From positions 26,618 through 90,617 of the forward strand of contig NW_003207677.1 in NCBI RefSeq assembly GCF_000006405.1: 64,000 nt of DNA. The letters run 5' to 3'. The translations under genes and the position numbers were made by a program. Positions 24,701 to 35,001 of the stretch are shown piece after piece. Positions within the stretch are counted from its first letter, which is position 1. Every line of letters starts with the position of its first letter. A model generated the notes under the pieces. That model saw only the letters and a program-made list of their open reading frames with translations, ran no database searches and had not been told where the DNA came from. The stretch is from Perkinsus marinus ATCC 50983. Lineage: Eukaryota > Perkinsozoa > Perkinsida > Perkinsidae.

Positions 24701-26184
24701 CCTGTGGCATGGACCAGAGGTAGCAGGTTTTGAGAGATAACGCTCTCCAGGGTTTGATAACAATTCCATGACATTCACATGGGAAACTGATTGAAGAATG
24801 TGTGGGAAATTCAAAATGAGTACCCCTAGGAACATTATAGGTTTCTGGATGATTCCCTGCTGATGGTCACGAATGAGGCAACTATTTTTAGGTCGGGTAT
24901 GTGGGCCTACAACCTCGGTATACCGGGTAAGAACTCCAACCTGGGCGCCGGCATGGCAGTAGTACCGGGCGTACTCGGCATATGTGTGCACTGCCCGAGC
25001 TCGGAGTTCGGGGAGGAGTCGGCAGAGAAGACTATCAGAAATTATGGTACTTCCGAAGAGTCTTATTCGGTAAGTTGGGACTCGACTTTCTGAGATGTAT
25101 TCGAGTAAGTTTTTAACACTGGAGTTTTAGTTGTGACATGGTAAACACATTTTACATTCCACTTTGCAAAAAAAACCGCATGTGAAAAACGCGTTAAATA
25201 CGTGATGTGTTTTACGTGGAATAGGGTGATTTGTCTGGTGTAATTGCACTTCATATCACCGCGAATATCACGTTTTTCACATGGAGTATTACGGGTGGAA
25301 TTTCACTGTAGTTGTAGTAGATCGCACCATATTTGTTTGTTTGTAGTTGAGTCGTAAAGGTCTGGATTTCTTCTATCACATGGAGGAGACCTTCAACTTC
25401 CACTTGTTCAAGCGCCACGACCCCGTATTGCGAGCTAGTGATCGTCATGTGGACCCAACACTCTATTATGGTTCCGTCAAGCATGAGCTTACTAATCAGC
25501 TTATTATGGCCTGCGCTAATAAGGACGTTTATACGGTAAACCTCCTGTGGGCTCAGGTGCTTGCCATACCGTAAATGTCTCAGGTCCAATACCTTCTTCA
25601 GCTGGGGGTGGATCCGAATGTTGCCGATTACGACAGTAGAACCGCTGTGCATTTGGCTGCGGCTTCTGGTGTGTTCGGGAGTTCACATGGTAGTAGTAGT
25701 GGCATGATGTTCATGGTCAGGTTGTTTGAGTGCTATGAAGTTGCTGATGGACGCTGGGGCTCGGCTGAATACGTACGATAGATGGGGTAACACACCCTAT
25801 GAGGAGGCCAAGAGGCATGGGCGTAAAAATATCGTCAATTTCCTCGAGAAACTGGTTATGGAGGTAGGCGAACTCAGTGGGCTCTAGTTGTGGACCTATT
25901 CGAGATGGTCGTGTCTCACTGCCTTAGGGCTCGCCGTCTATGCGAGAGGAGCGAAATCAGACGAAGTCATTGGACTCTGATGCAGCTGAGGATGACTTTG
26001 TTAATGATGCCGAAGCTGTTATGGAGTACTTTGGCGATGTGGAGGTGGGAACCTTTACGACTGGCCTTTTTCATAAGTGGTTGATATAAGGGCGAATCGA
26101 CTGATTTAGGTGCTGGGAGTTGAGGGGGAGCCGTTGTGGTATGACGATAAGGAGCCGAAGGAATGGAACACTGGAGTGGGTTGA
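18771..26184 (+). CDS. Double glutaminase: active module plus inactive module, each with ankyrin repeats
   Basis: Kidney-type glutaminase (glutamine to glutamate and ammonia), apparently duplicated within one gene. Module 1 (18771-22340): EF-hand-like N-terminus [16 protein letters not shown], then ADYIP (Tyr), [11 protein letters not shown] (nucleophile Ser and Lys of SxxK), PHNPLINAG (Asn), [11 protein letters not shown] (Glu, Asn), LESYFQ (Tyr), CGMYDYSG (Tyr) and PAKSGV; all catalytic positions are intact. An ankyrin repeat [14 protein letters not shown] follows. Module 2 (22800-25100): [37 protein letters not shown] and [14 protein letters not shown], but Ser, Lys, both Asn, Glu and the Tyr residues are replaced. 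Ankyrin [16 protein letters not shown] and an acidic tail end at TGA 26184. The two are joined because one exon (22717-22838) holds the end of the first ankyrin unit (after NNTSIM) and, in frame, the start of module 2. Introns carry MITE-1 copy g, a minisatellite and introner-like sequences. Two separate genes remain possible. Confidence 0.8.
19538..19588 (+). other. Short intron with introner core, glutaminase module 1
   Basis: 51-nt GT-AG intron (gtgagc to gtcag) containing 'ttttgtggcgcagtgacgg', the reverse complement of the core seen in the Clp intron at 28105. Confidence 0.75.
19700..19768 (+). other. Short intron with introner core, glutaminase module 1
   Basis: Removing 19700-19768 joins ENV to ADYIPTLA in frame. 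It contains 'aatttcgtggcgcgtgacgg', the core in reverse orientation lacking two bases. Confidence 0.75.
20834..21207 (+). other. Long intron with minisatellite and introner core
   Basis: Intron between the exon ending RRPHI and that beginning [14 protein letters not shown] of glutaminase module 1. It holds the minisatellite at 20928-21043 and, at 21134-21152, 'cgtcacgcgccacgaaatt', the introner core in forward orientation. Confidence 0.7.
20928..21043 (+). repeat. 18-bp minisatellite
   Basis: Six head-to-tail units of about 18-19 bp ('aaaaaacaagaaaaagttgc') with only one or two changes between units. No unique spacers are present, so it is not a CRISPR array. It lies in an intron, and the Lys/Phe-rich open frames through it are artefacts. 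Confidence 0.92.
21463..21515 (+). other. Intron with tRNA T-arm-like motif, glutaminase module 1
   Basis: 53-nt intron between ICPKTG and ERVFSQ, ending in a T-run and tag. It contains 'ggtcccgagttctatccctg', close to the T-arm/B-box hairpin of the intron at 24530, and shares the tail 'tgcatttttttag'. Confidence 0.7.
22588..22710 (-). repeat. MITE-1 copy g
   Basis: Reverse-orientation, shortened copy ('gtttcctcact', 'tttgaaaatcaacaagaat', 'ttttccaaaatctccccgaa', 'ccactacactgg'). Its end lies a few bases before the acceptor gtttag of the exon that links the two glutaminase modules. Confidence 0.7.
23163..23211 (+). other. Short intron with introner core, glutaminase module 2
   Basis: 49-nt intron (gtagga to ggtag) between EAEAL and [12 protein letters not shown]. 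It contains 'ccgcgcgccacgaaatt', the forward core with a shortened left half. Confidence 0.72.
23321..23378 (+). other. Intron with tRNA T-arm-like motif, glutaminase module 2
   Basis: 58-nt intron (gtaagt to gtcag) holding 'ggtccccggttctatcctcgg', a slightly decayed T-arm-like hairpin, in the same orientation as the introns at 21463 and 24530. Confidence 0.65.
24530..24579 (+). other. Intron with tRNA T-arm-like hairpin, glutaminase module 2
   Basis: 50-nt intron (gtatga to tttttag). Its middle is a perfect 7-bp hairpin tcccggg/cccggga around ttcgat, which includes a polymerase III B-box. No other tRNA part is present. Confidence 0.75.
25104..25315. repeat. Possible diverged MITE-2 relative
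   Basis: Intron sequence between glutaminase module 2 exons with 'gcgaatatcacgtttttcac' and 'ggagtattacgggtgg', resembling the right half of MITE-2 copy 1, plus internal inverted stretches. The relationship is weak. Confidence 0.35.
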
Positions 26185-26446
26185 AGTTAAGCCCAGGTCT
26201 GTGGGGCACTTGGTATTGTTCAGATGCCGGCTGAAGTTGAGGTTCTTGGTATAGACGATGCCCCAGGGAGCGGTGGTCACCAAGAATGATGATGGCAATG
26301 TTTTATCCAATATTGGAGTTGATACACTACTTTTGATGAACCGTTTGTGGTTACCTGTTTACTTGAACATAACTTTGATAAACACTTGCTAAAAATACAC
26401 TGTGTTGAAAGTATAGGGGAACTTGCGTTGATTCAGTTGGCGGGAA

Positions 26447-29400
26447 ATGGGTACTGAAGACCAACTGCCCCGAGGGGCCTATCTGCTGCCTGATCCAGAG
26501 TTGTCACTTCTACTCTATTGGATGCGACAACGGGCTGCTGCGGATCGGCGATCAAGACGTTCTATTTCGACTCTGCTCCTATGTGGTGTATGTCTAGCCA
26601 CTGCTTATGTGTGCGGCTCGACCTTATTTATCACACCAGCACTACGACAAGGGGCCAGGCCGGCTAGTCTCCGGGGCGGTTCGGTTGTGGGTAACTTAGC
26701 TGTGGGGTCCCTGTCTGGTGGGAGTCGGCCGAGGGCATGGGAGAGGTCAACACTGCCATATGTATTCGGTGCTGCTGCTGTCGCTGTAACAGTGCTTTCC
26801 CTGGCGCTGAGCATGTCTCGTCATAGGCCCAAGAGGTAAGTTGAGGCTGGAGTGGTATGCAGTGGTGACAGCCGTGTGCTTCAGCGCCTCCACTGAAGGT
26901 GGTCGGTCAGTGGCTCGAGGATCCTTAGCAAGTTGGTGGAACAACATGATGTTCGATCCCAACAGAGGTATGTTCATGGACCCCTCCAGTAGAGACAGTC
27001 TTCTAGTAGGTGATGCGGCTCGACGTCAAGTGGGAAGGACCGCATTCGACGCCTTGTCCGATTCCTCTGCCCGAGCCATCCATCGGGCTCAGGAGGAGTC
27101 CATGAACCTAGCCACAGTACCCCTCGAGGGCCTTCTTATTGGTCTGGCATCAGAGCGGAGCGGTGGCGCTAGCAAACTGCTGCGGGAAGCAGGAGTCCAG
27201 ATCGCTGAGTTGAAGCATTTGGCCCCATTGCAAGCGGCGCCCGATCTTGTCAGTTGGGGAGCGGTTGAAAGGGTTCCACTAGACGACGAGGTCGTCGAGG
27301 TGATTCGAGGCAGCGTCGATACGGCCCAGGGGCCGATCACAACGGAGGCCCTTCTCGAGGGGGTGATAGGCAAGATGCTGGCCAGGCCGGCTGGTATGGA
27401 GCCAGAGCTGATGGGAAGACTACAGAGTGTTCTTCAACGTCTGCAGGAGTGGGGAGAAGAGGACGCTGAAAAAATACCGGTGGGGGGATTCGTACCGGGG
27501 ACCTCTGGCGGCAGTGTTTTGGAATCGTGTGGACGGAACTTGACGGCGCTGGCGAGAGAAGGGAAACTCTTGAAGTGTGTTGGACGTGACGCTGAGATCG
27601 GGCGCATGATACAAGTACTGAGTCGAATGACCAAGAACAACCCGGTCCTGCTGGGCGAACCAGGCGTGGGCAAAACGGCCGTAGCAGAGGGCATGGCTGA
27701 GGTGAGTCTCGGCGTTATGTAATGTTGACACATCTTCGTGTGTAGCTCATCGCGAGGGGAGAAGTCCCGAACCATCTGGCCGGTGTAGCTATCTGGGACG
27801 TGTCCATCGGCAGTCTGCTGGCCGGTACCAAATACCGAGGGGAGTTCGAAGAACGGCTCAAAAGACTTGTTAAGGAGGCCACTGATGCTGATGGGAAGGT
27901 GACCCTCTCTGCCCTTCGGGGTCTTGTCTTCGACCTGTCTGTCTCTCATGTTAGATCATTCTGCTTATCGATGAGCTGCATACGATAGTCGGCGCGGGGG
28001 CGACAGGAGATGGTGCGATCGATGCGGCTAATATCCTCAAGCCTGCCCTCAGCCGGGGGGAGCTCCGAGTCATTGGGGCTACTACACAGTCGGAGTATGA
28101 TAAGGTGAAGTTCAACCGTCACTGCGCCACGAAATCATCCCCTTTGTAGTACATTGCGAAGGACCCAGCACTAGAACGACGGTTCCAACCAGTAGTGGTG
28201 CCCGAGCCTACACAAGCTCAGGCAGTGGACATGCTCATGGGAGTAGCTAGTCTCTATGAAGAGCATCACTTCGTCAGGTGAGCTGACTGTAGGGACGGTT
28301 ACGGTCGGGCCTTTGATGCTAAGCTGGCCAGGTTCACTGATGATGCTATAGAGGCATGCGTGAAACTATCGTCTCGCTACATTCCCAGTCGGCGACTACC
28401 AGACTCGGCGTTTGACGCTATGGATGAGGCAGCAGCTCGGAAGAGAATTCAGCAAGGAGCGGTAGGGCCTTTCTCTGTGTGAGCCTTGTTGATGTATTAC
28501 CTTTATCAGCGGCCAAGCAGTCGTATTGAAGTGAACGCAAACGATGTCGCCCAGACTGTAGCTCAGTGGACTGGGATTCCCCTCGAGGAGGTTGGTCCCC
28601 ATCTCAGGGGTGTTTGAGAGTATCTGTCCTCAGCTGACCAAGGATGAGTCTGCTAGACTGCTCCATATGGAGGAGCGGCTCGACAGTCGAGTGATAGGAC
28701 AGAAGAGGGCCACCAGTGCGGTGGCCAGGGCGATTCGACGAGCCCGGGTTGGCGTTAGAGGTGGGAGCACGTCCCTCAACCCGTCGGAGTGTTGTATGCC
28801 AGGTATTGGGAACAAGCGGCCAACAGCATGCTTCCTGTTCTGTGGACCTACGGGGGTTGGCAAGACTGAGCTCAGCAAAGCCTTGTCCGATGAATACTTC
28901 GGCGAGGAGGGCCGGAACATGGTGGGTGCCCTCGGATGGCTTCCTCGCATACGAGCTGGTTAGATACGCCTGGACATGTCCGAGTTTATGGAGCGTCACA
29001 GCGTGTCCAAGCTGATAGGCTCGCCTCCGGGGTATGTCGGCTATGACTCCAACTCTGGAGGAGTACTCACGGACCGAGTCCGTAGACAGCCACATAGTCT
29101 AGTGTTGATTGACGAAGTGGAGAAGGCCCATCCTGACGTTCTCAATATCCTATTACAAGTGAGTCTTGACATTGGGATTGCCATTTGTATTAAATCGTAG
29201 GTGATGGACGATGGTCGCCTTACTGATAGCCATGGTCGACTCGCTGACTTCTCGAATGCTATCTTGGTCATGACCTCTAACGTTGGTAGCAGCATGGAGG
29301 ATCTCAAACGTCATTTCCGCCCAGAGTTCATCAACAGAATAGACGAGGTGAATATTCTCCCTTGCATTAGCATTTGCGATGGATGCCGCCTTCAGGTCAT

Positions 29401-29897
29401 TGCATTTGACAGTTTGACCGAGGAGGACATCGTCAGGATTGTAGGGCTGTATGTCAGCCGTCTACAAGCTGCTCTCAAGGAGCAGCATAGCATCGACCTT
29501 GAGGTTACGGACGGGTAAGCAGTGGATATCAGTTAGCTTCTAGCCAGTCGGCTTCGTCTCGTAGGTTGACAGCAGCACTTGGTAAAGAGGGCTACAGTGC
29601 CGAGTTTGGTGCTAGGCATCTCAACCGTGTTATGCAAGCTAGAATTGAGGACCCCATCGCTGAGTTGGTAAGTTCTCGTAGAGGAACACGAACGGACGTG
29701 TTCGGCCGAAGGGCTTATGCGTTGGCCTTCACGAATCGTATCGAACTTGGTGTCAGATATTACGAGAAGAGATACACCGAGGAGAGGAGCTAATTGCCGA
29801 TTATGACAGCGAGAGGGATATGATTGTGTTCAGGGATGCTAACGGTCGAGTTTTGACAGAGACGAAATGCTCTGATAAAACAGCTGCTGATGACTGA
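26447..29897 (+). CDS. ClpC-type AAA+ chaperone, predicted plastid-targeted
   Basis: Hsp100 unfoldase that feeds proteins to ClpP. The leader has two hydrophobic segments, [20 protein letters not shown] (residues about 46-65) and [19 protein letters not shown] (about 105-123), separated by a Ser/Gly/Arg-rich stretch. A short intron (about 26836-26886) leads to a Clp_N domain ([33 protein letters not shown]). AAA-1: Walker A GEPGVGKT, Walker [13 protein letters not shown]-2: Walker [28 protein letters not shown], Walker [14 protein letters not shown], sensor SNVGS. The linker is short and lacks the long ClpB coiled coil, and [12 protein letters not shown] is the usual lead-in to AAA-2, so ClpC fits better than ClpB. 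Introns include 28105-28149. The frame ends with [14 protein letters not shown] and TGA. An intact enzyme is expected. Confidence 0.9.
28105..28149 (+). other. Short intron with introner core, clpC
   Basis: 45-nt GT-AG intron between YDK and [12 protein letters not shown]. It contains 'cgtcactgcgccacgaaat', identical over 19 nt to the intron at 47082-47128 in a different gene on the other strand. Confidence 0.85.
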
Positions 29898-30408
29898 TAC
29901 GTTTCTAATTGGCTGAGTTGTTGACTTGTGGAGTACGAGGGGAAGGATGCGAGTGCACGTATGAACAGAGACTAAGTGTCATGCTTCGTGAAAGCCTCAC
30001 AAACTCACACTGTGAGTCTCACAGCAGACGACCACATAAAGCAAAGAGCTCAGTCCGAGTTTTTCAGATCAGACAGTATTGACAGATTGCTTGATACGAC
30101 TTATTACGTATGAGTGTACGAAAAAGGTTCCAACTAGTGTCGGTCATGAGTAGTACACGTCCATGAGTTGTTTTCTGTCTCTGTTTATCACACCGAACAA
30201 AACAAGTGATATAATTGGACGAAAAAAGCCTTGAAGGGCCACAGATCAACCGTGGAGTAAGAAATCATCATCTAATGACGTATAGGCAAAGATACGAGAG
30301 AAAATATAATAATAATACAGAGCTACCTCGTACGCTACCTTCCTCTGAGAAACCGCCGAATATGCAACAAAAATAATGCTGCCGGTGATTCCCGCTTCGG
30401 ATAAGGAA
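29898..30408. other. Intergenic, no gene seen
   Basis: Spacer between two converging genes. Nothing beyond AT-rich sequence was recognised. Confidence 0.5.
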
Positions 30409-31491
30409 TTATTCCTGGGCAATTAAGGCTGGCCCAATGACCACCTCAAGAATTCGAACCACCTCCATTATCGCTTCTTCAAACGACTGACCGAGACTGA
30501 TAAAAAATAGTATAAGTAATAATAAATACGATGCCAACCTGAAATATGAATACTGCGGACTACTATAACTTCGGCCGAACTTTGAAGACCTTTCGAGCTG
30601 TCTCAAGAAGTAGGCAAGTCATATACCGTCCAACACGCTCATACCAACTTGATAAAATGAGTGGGCAAGAATTCGAGACGACTGCTCAGTATAAGACAGA
30701 AAAGTGTTGTCTTCAGGACCGAACCAATGACCACAACCACCATCATTCGTCATTGACTCATGTAATGTAGACGATCGTGCGAAAGCACAAGTCGGAGTAT
30801 CTGATCAAACGCGCCACAAGTAACGATGATAAAACAGCGCAAATGTTACATACCTATACGGTCCGTACTAGCGGTTTGCCAGAACCCTCCAGTGAAGTCA
30901 CTAGGCACAGTAGTAGTGAGACTAGCAGAAGCCACAGTGGAAGCCTCGTCCGCTGACATGTTGATTGTAAGCGGACGGCGAGGAGTCCCATCATGAGAAC
31001 TGTGCTCTAGGACTTGTTCGAGCATACTCCCGCTACATAGATCGACGCTTGGCCTGAGACAATGCCATAGTTGACCATAAGAACCGTCCGGGGCCTTACT
31101 GTTCGGCCTGGTTCGCAGTAAGAGTACGGTCTTTGGAACGACGACCACCTCCATGCCTGAAGTATAGATACAGAGTAAACAACAGAGATAGTTCAACTGA
31201 CTTGTGACAAAATCCTGACTTTTTACTGCGGCTACCCTTATCACAGCCAGGGAACGAACATCGCGGACCTCCACCGTGAGCACTACAGAACCTATTTTGA
31301 ATCATATCAACACAATGATGAAGAGGACCTTCTACTTACACTGACTTAGAACTGCCATATACTGACTTGCCACAGCCTGTATGAGCACAGCGTCGACCGC
31401 CACCGTGGGAGATACAAAATTCAGTGCCTCCTTGGCGATACTTACGACACCCTTCAACTACACATACATACATTCGTCTCGCCGACACCAT
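30409..31491 (-). CDS. Cys/HGGG zinc-finger-like repeat protein
   Basis: Starts at 31491 with MVSARRMYVCVVEGCRKYRQ. Three units with the pattern C-x3-GC-x(8-13)-C-x2-HGGGxRC are seen: CVVEGCRKYRQ..FCISHGGGRRC, CAHTGCGKSVYG..FCSAHGGGPRC and CSFPGCDKGSRS..FC.HGGGRR. Such repeats occur in oomycete, plant and protist proteins of unknown or transcription-related function; zinc binding is an inference. Introns fit at about 31306-31340, 31160-31200, 31035-31081 and 30801-30853. After the fingers come a Ser/Thr-rich stretch (MSADEASTVASASLTTTVPS) and a C-terminal segment SFEEAIMEVVRILEVVIG, ending at TAA 30409. The last joins (30540-30610) were not fully resolved. Confidence 0.65.
30801..30853 (-). 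other. Short intron, partial introner core
   Basis: 53-nt intron (gtatgt to gatcag on the minus strand) with 'cgttacttgtggcgcgttt'. It keeps the gtggcgcg centre but lacks other parts of the core, so its membership of the family is tentative. Confidence 0.4.
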
Positions 31492-32097
31492 AATGAAGAT
31501 GATGAAAATATACAGCCGAGGCGAATGCCCGAGTACAATAAGTGAACTGGAAGGCAATTGAGAATGGGGGCATCTACGTGAACAGAAGAGTTGCAGAAGG
31601 CGCAGTGTCTCCAAAATGTACAAAAGCTGACCTATTTTGTATCTTAATCACTGAGCCACAAGATATGCGGGGCTCAGGCGTACACGAGGTCATCTACAAG
31701 CGTTGCTGACGATAATTAAACTTAGAGAAATTGTGGGGACATTCTGCATGGTTTTCCTACACTTCTACCTTGAGTCGTGCGACAAACGAGTGGAAATGCA
31801 CACTGTGCATCTAATAATGTAGTGAGGGAACTGCCGAGCTGAGCTGACGAAACCGAACATATATTATACCACTGGTCATCCCTAGTATTCTACCAGACTG
31901 AATGCTGGGTACATCTCCTGCGACACAAACCACAATGTACAGTGTTCGTTCTCATCGAACACTCGTCGAGATGAACGTGGAAGCACGCATGTACAATATT
32001 AGCGGAGCGAAACGATCCACGTTTACTATTTTGTTGTTAACTCGGTTTCTGGCGCGACTCTAACAGTTAGAGTTAGAAGACAGTGGACTAAACACCA
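31492..32097. other. Intergenic with MITE-1 copy
   Basis: Upstream region of the zinc-finger-like gene. The only recognised content is MITE-1 copy h at 31732-31874. Confidence 0.5.
31732..31874 (+). repeat. MITE-1 copy h
   Basis: Diverged copy: 'cctacacttctacc', 'aatgtagtgaggga', 'gagctgagctgacgaaa' and the end 'catatattataccactgg'. Confidence 0.6.
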
Positions 32098-33210
32098 TCG
32101 AAAGGCGTCTTGCAATCCTTGGGCTTGACGGTGGATTCGTCTCGTCTTGAGCACAGCGGAGGAGGCTCCTTTGAGGAGTTCTTCAATGCACATTGTCCAT
32201 CAACACTGTTCATATTATATGAACAGTTGCAAAACCATATGAACCGTCCTGTATCGTCAATTGATGAAAACTGTTGTGCGCACAGCAAGTGAAATGTAGG
32301 GCGAACATGCTTCGGATAACGTCGCTGAATTATCGGGAGCTGCACCCGGACGGAGGCCGGCAGTTTCTGAAGCTACCTATGAGCATAGTCACCATGGAAA
32401 ATTGTTGTCCATGCACCCCTAGCCCGGGATGCGTTCCGAAAGTACCTCGGTATCGGTATGGGCCTCATACCGATAACGAGGTACTTTGGGCCCCATACTA
32501 TGGGGGAAGCAGCTAAGACTCAGCACAACCTAAGATGGGCCTTTTGATGTCCATCAGTGGAAGATCTGTTTGAGCTGGATCTCCATAAACAGATATGCAA
32601 CATGCGTCTCTCAATTGGGTTCCAGATGGCGTCACCAGAATACCTGTGTCAGTTGAACGGACTCAGTTCTGTCTCTCATCTACAGCCGGATCGGCCCGCA
32701 CGGATTCGGCTGCAAAAAGGACCTGGGGAGGGCATATGCGTGACCTCAGTGATGAACGTCACAGCGTGGTTCCGTGGTCACAGACCAGAAGTCTGGTGCT
32801 GGTATGGTGGTATATCGTAAGGGTGTAGAGATCCATTCCAATTACTGGAAGCTCTCCTCTTACGCTACTATGACGGACTGTGAACTCCTCGGAGTTCTAC
32901 ANNNNNNNNNNNNNNNNNNNNNNNNNNNNNNNNNNNNNNNNNNNNNNNNNNNNNNNNNNNNNNNNNNNNNNNNNNNNNNNNNNNNNNNNNNNNNNNNNNN
33001 NAGAGTGTGATTGCGGAGCTCCGATAGGGAATGTCAGACATATCCTCCGTTCTGCTCACTCCTAGAGCAATCTTAGAAACGGGTCAAGGGAGGTGCTCCC
33101 TATCATTTGTATAAAATGGTTGTCTATTTGAAGCATCGCGAGGCCTTCAATCGACTGTTCTTGGCCTTTATGCAGCATCTAGATGCTCGCAGGGATCGTC
33201 TGTAGATACA
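32098..33210 (+). pseudogene. Decayed copy of the 47.9-kb transposase
   Basis: Fragments of frames in this stretch match the 760-residue protein encoded at 47931-50213 in the same order. 'DGGRQFLKLPMSIVTME' matches DGGQQFLKLSVNIVTMK, 'VEDLFELDLHKQI' matches VKALFDLDIPKQV, 'IGFQMASPEYLC' matches VGIQMASCKYPC, and after the gap 'GAPYHLY' is like GAPHSLY. Stops and frame changes separate them, so the copy is dead. No terminal inverted repeats were found. An assembly gap cuts it. Confidence 0.7.
32902..33001. other. Assembly gap, 100 N
   Basis: Exactly 100 undetermined bases, the usual placeholder for a gap of unknown size. Open frames that read through it are meaningless. Confidence 0.99.
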
Positions 33211-33712
33211 TCATATCGTCAGGATATGTCGCAGCTGTAATTATTTTACGTATCGTTTACTGTAATTGTTCACTTGCCTGGTGCTGATTAAGAAGAGGGA
33301 AAAGGGAAAAACCGATCAATAATTGGAAGACTCGTGCCGTTCTCAAGACTCGCCAGGGACGAAAGCCACGAGGGAGGAAGGCTCAAGAGCCGATGTCTAC
33401 GGCCGCAGCCTTAGAGAAGAAGAACGTGATTGTTGTATCATGTATGGCTCGTTATTGGGGGCCGTTTCAATTGAAGAATTACCGTCTTGACCTTGTGAAC
33501 AGATAGTGCCTCTTCGCTGTTGGTAGTCGAAGTTGTTGATGCCATGTGACTATTAGTCACCGACTAACGAGTACTCTCTAAGTCGTGAAGACCTCTCTTG
33601 CCTTTCCTGATATATGGTCCCCACTAACTGCTCAACAATAGGGATGCGATGAACAGCTCAATAGAGTAGCATGGCTATGCACAACATTATGCGAGGAATG
33701 GCAAGGATCACT
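33211..33712. other. Spacer, one basic open stretch
   Basis: A plus-strand open stretch ending at about 33508 contains RQGRKPRGRKAQE, similar to an AT-hook, but has no start and no neighbours in frame. No gene is called. Confidence 0.35.
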
Positions 33713-34311
33713 TCAATCCGTGCCGATTTGCTCCTCGATCTCTTGAATCCTCCGTTGCAATCCCAAAATCTGCTGCTGTAATGAAGTCTTCTCTCCCTGA
33801 AGACGTAAATATGTCCGCGGAGTCGATCATCAGTATCACTTTCAGTGTAGTAATTTGCTGTTGCAATCTCGAATTTTCAGCTTTCTGTTGGCCGAAGTGC
33901 CTCTTGACCTCATCCTGATAGAAATATACTGTCATACTCGCTGTACAGCATAGCAGAACACCTGTATCTTCTGCACATCACCCACGATATTCTTTTCCAT
34001 GTCCTGTAGTTGACCTTGATGGTGTTGCTCCAAGCTCCCCTGGATCACATTTCACTATCAGGTTGATTCGTGTGCTCCTCACCTTTTCGTTACGAAGAGC
34101 TTCTATCTCTTGCCTCTGAGCAGCAAGCTCTTCGTTTTGCATGGCGATGTAGGACTCTAACGATGCTAGTTTGCCCTAACGATTCACAATGATCGAGGTT
34201 TCTCTCGACTACACGCACCTTCAACCCAGACGGGGCAAATGAGGAGAAAGCATCTCGGGACGTTTTCCGAAATCGATCACTTTCACTCTTACCTAAAAAC
34301 TCGTATGTCAC
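33713..34311 (-). CDS. Coiled-coil protein
   Basis: Exons on the minus strand encode a nearly continuous heptad-like coiled coil: LESYIAMQNEELAAQRQEIE (near 34140), SLEQHHQGQLQDMEKNIVGD (near 34020), DEVKRHFGQQKAENSRLQQQ (near 33890), and SLQQQILGLQRRIQEIEEQI before TGA at 33713. Introns of about 40-60 nt separate them. The 5' end was not found; the open frame begins at 34311 without an ATG, and an exon may lie upstream. No family could be named. Confidence 0.55.
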
Positions 34312-35001
34312 AGATAAGACACTTCACCACTACTCTTTCGCAGCCTTTGTGATATGCCATTAGTAAAATCAGTGGACATTCTACAAGGCAGAGCTATCAA
34401 ACCACAGATTTAACCATAAACAAGTTTAATGATCAATTGCTGCATCAGTCCTATCGATCCAGTTAAGTTTTTCTCATTCATTGAGAATCAGGAGAAGCCT
34501 CTGAGTTTTCATCATTCAGTAACAGCTTAACATCATCGAACTATACGTTGCAGATAGAGCACGCTAGTGACAACACACTCGGTGCCCTCGGTAGCAACCG
34601 TTTCTATGCCAGTCAGATGCTAAGCCTTCAAAGAATATCCCCTAGAGAGGACATCTATGGAGAAGGAATGCTGGAATGAACAAAGGTCTGTACGGAAAGA
34701 CTTGAACACACTACGGCTGACGCAGTGCGTCGGAGCCGGACAACACGTTCCGAGTCTATATTGCACTTGTGACAAGAAACGCAATCAACGCAAGTCACGT
34801 AGGACGAGCGGATCGTCGAAGTGTGCCTATCCATTTGTGAAAGAAGGTCAATGTGTAACGCAATACGAAGTTGTTGACAGCTATGCTCAAATCGATTAGC
34901 TGTTGCGACACACATATCGATTGGAATGGCGAGCGCGGCTCATCAGCGCAGGATATAGTGAATGAAATTCTGGAAGGTTACCGTTCATCTAGATCCAAGT
35001 G
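34312..35001. other. Spacer, no firm gene
   Basis: Minus-strand open stretches at 34475-34620 (ending NDENSEASPDSQ) could be the 3' end of a small gene, but no complete reading was found. The plus-strand open frame at 34657-34899 has no support. Confidence 0.35.

Noticed and set aside
32774-33065. Open frames running through the N gap
   Set aside because: Unknown bases cannot support a reading frame; the frame is an artefact.
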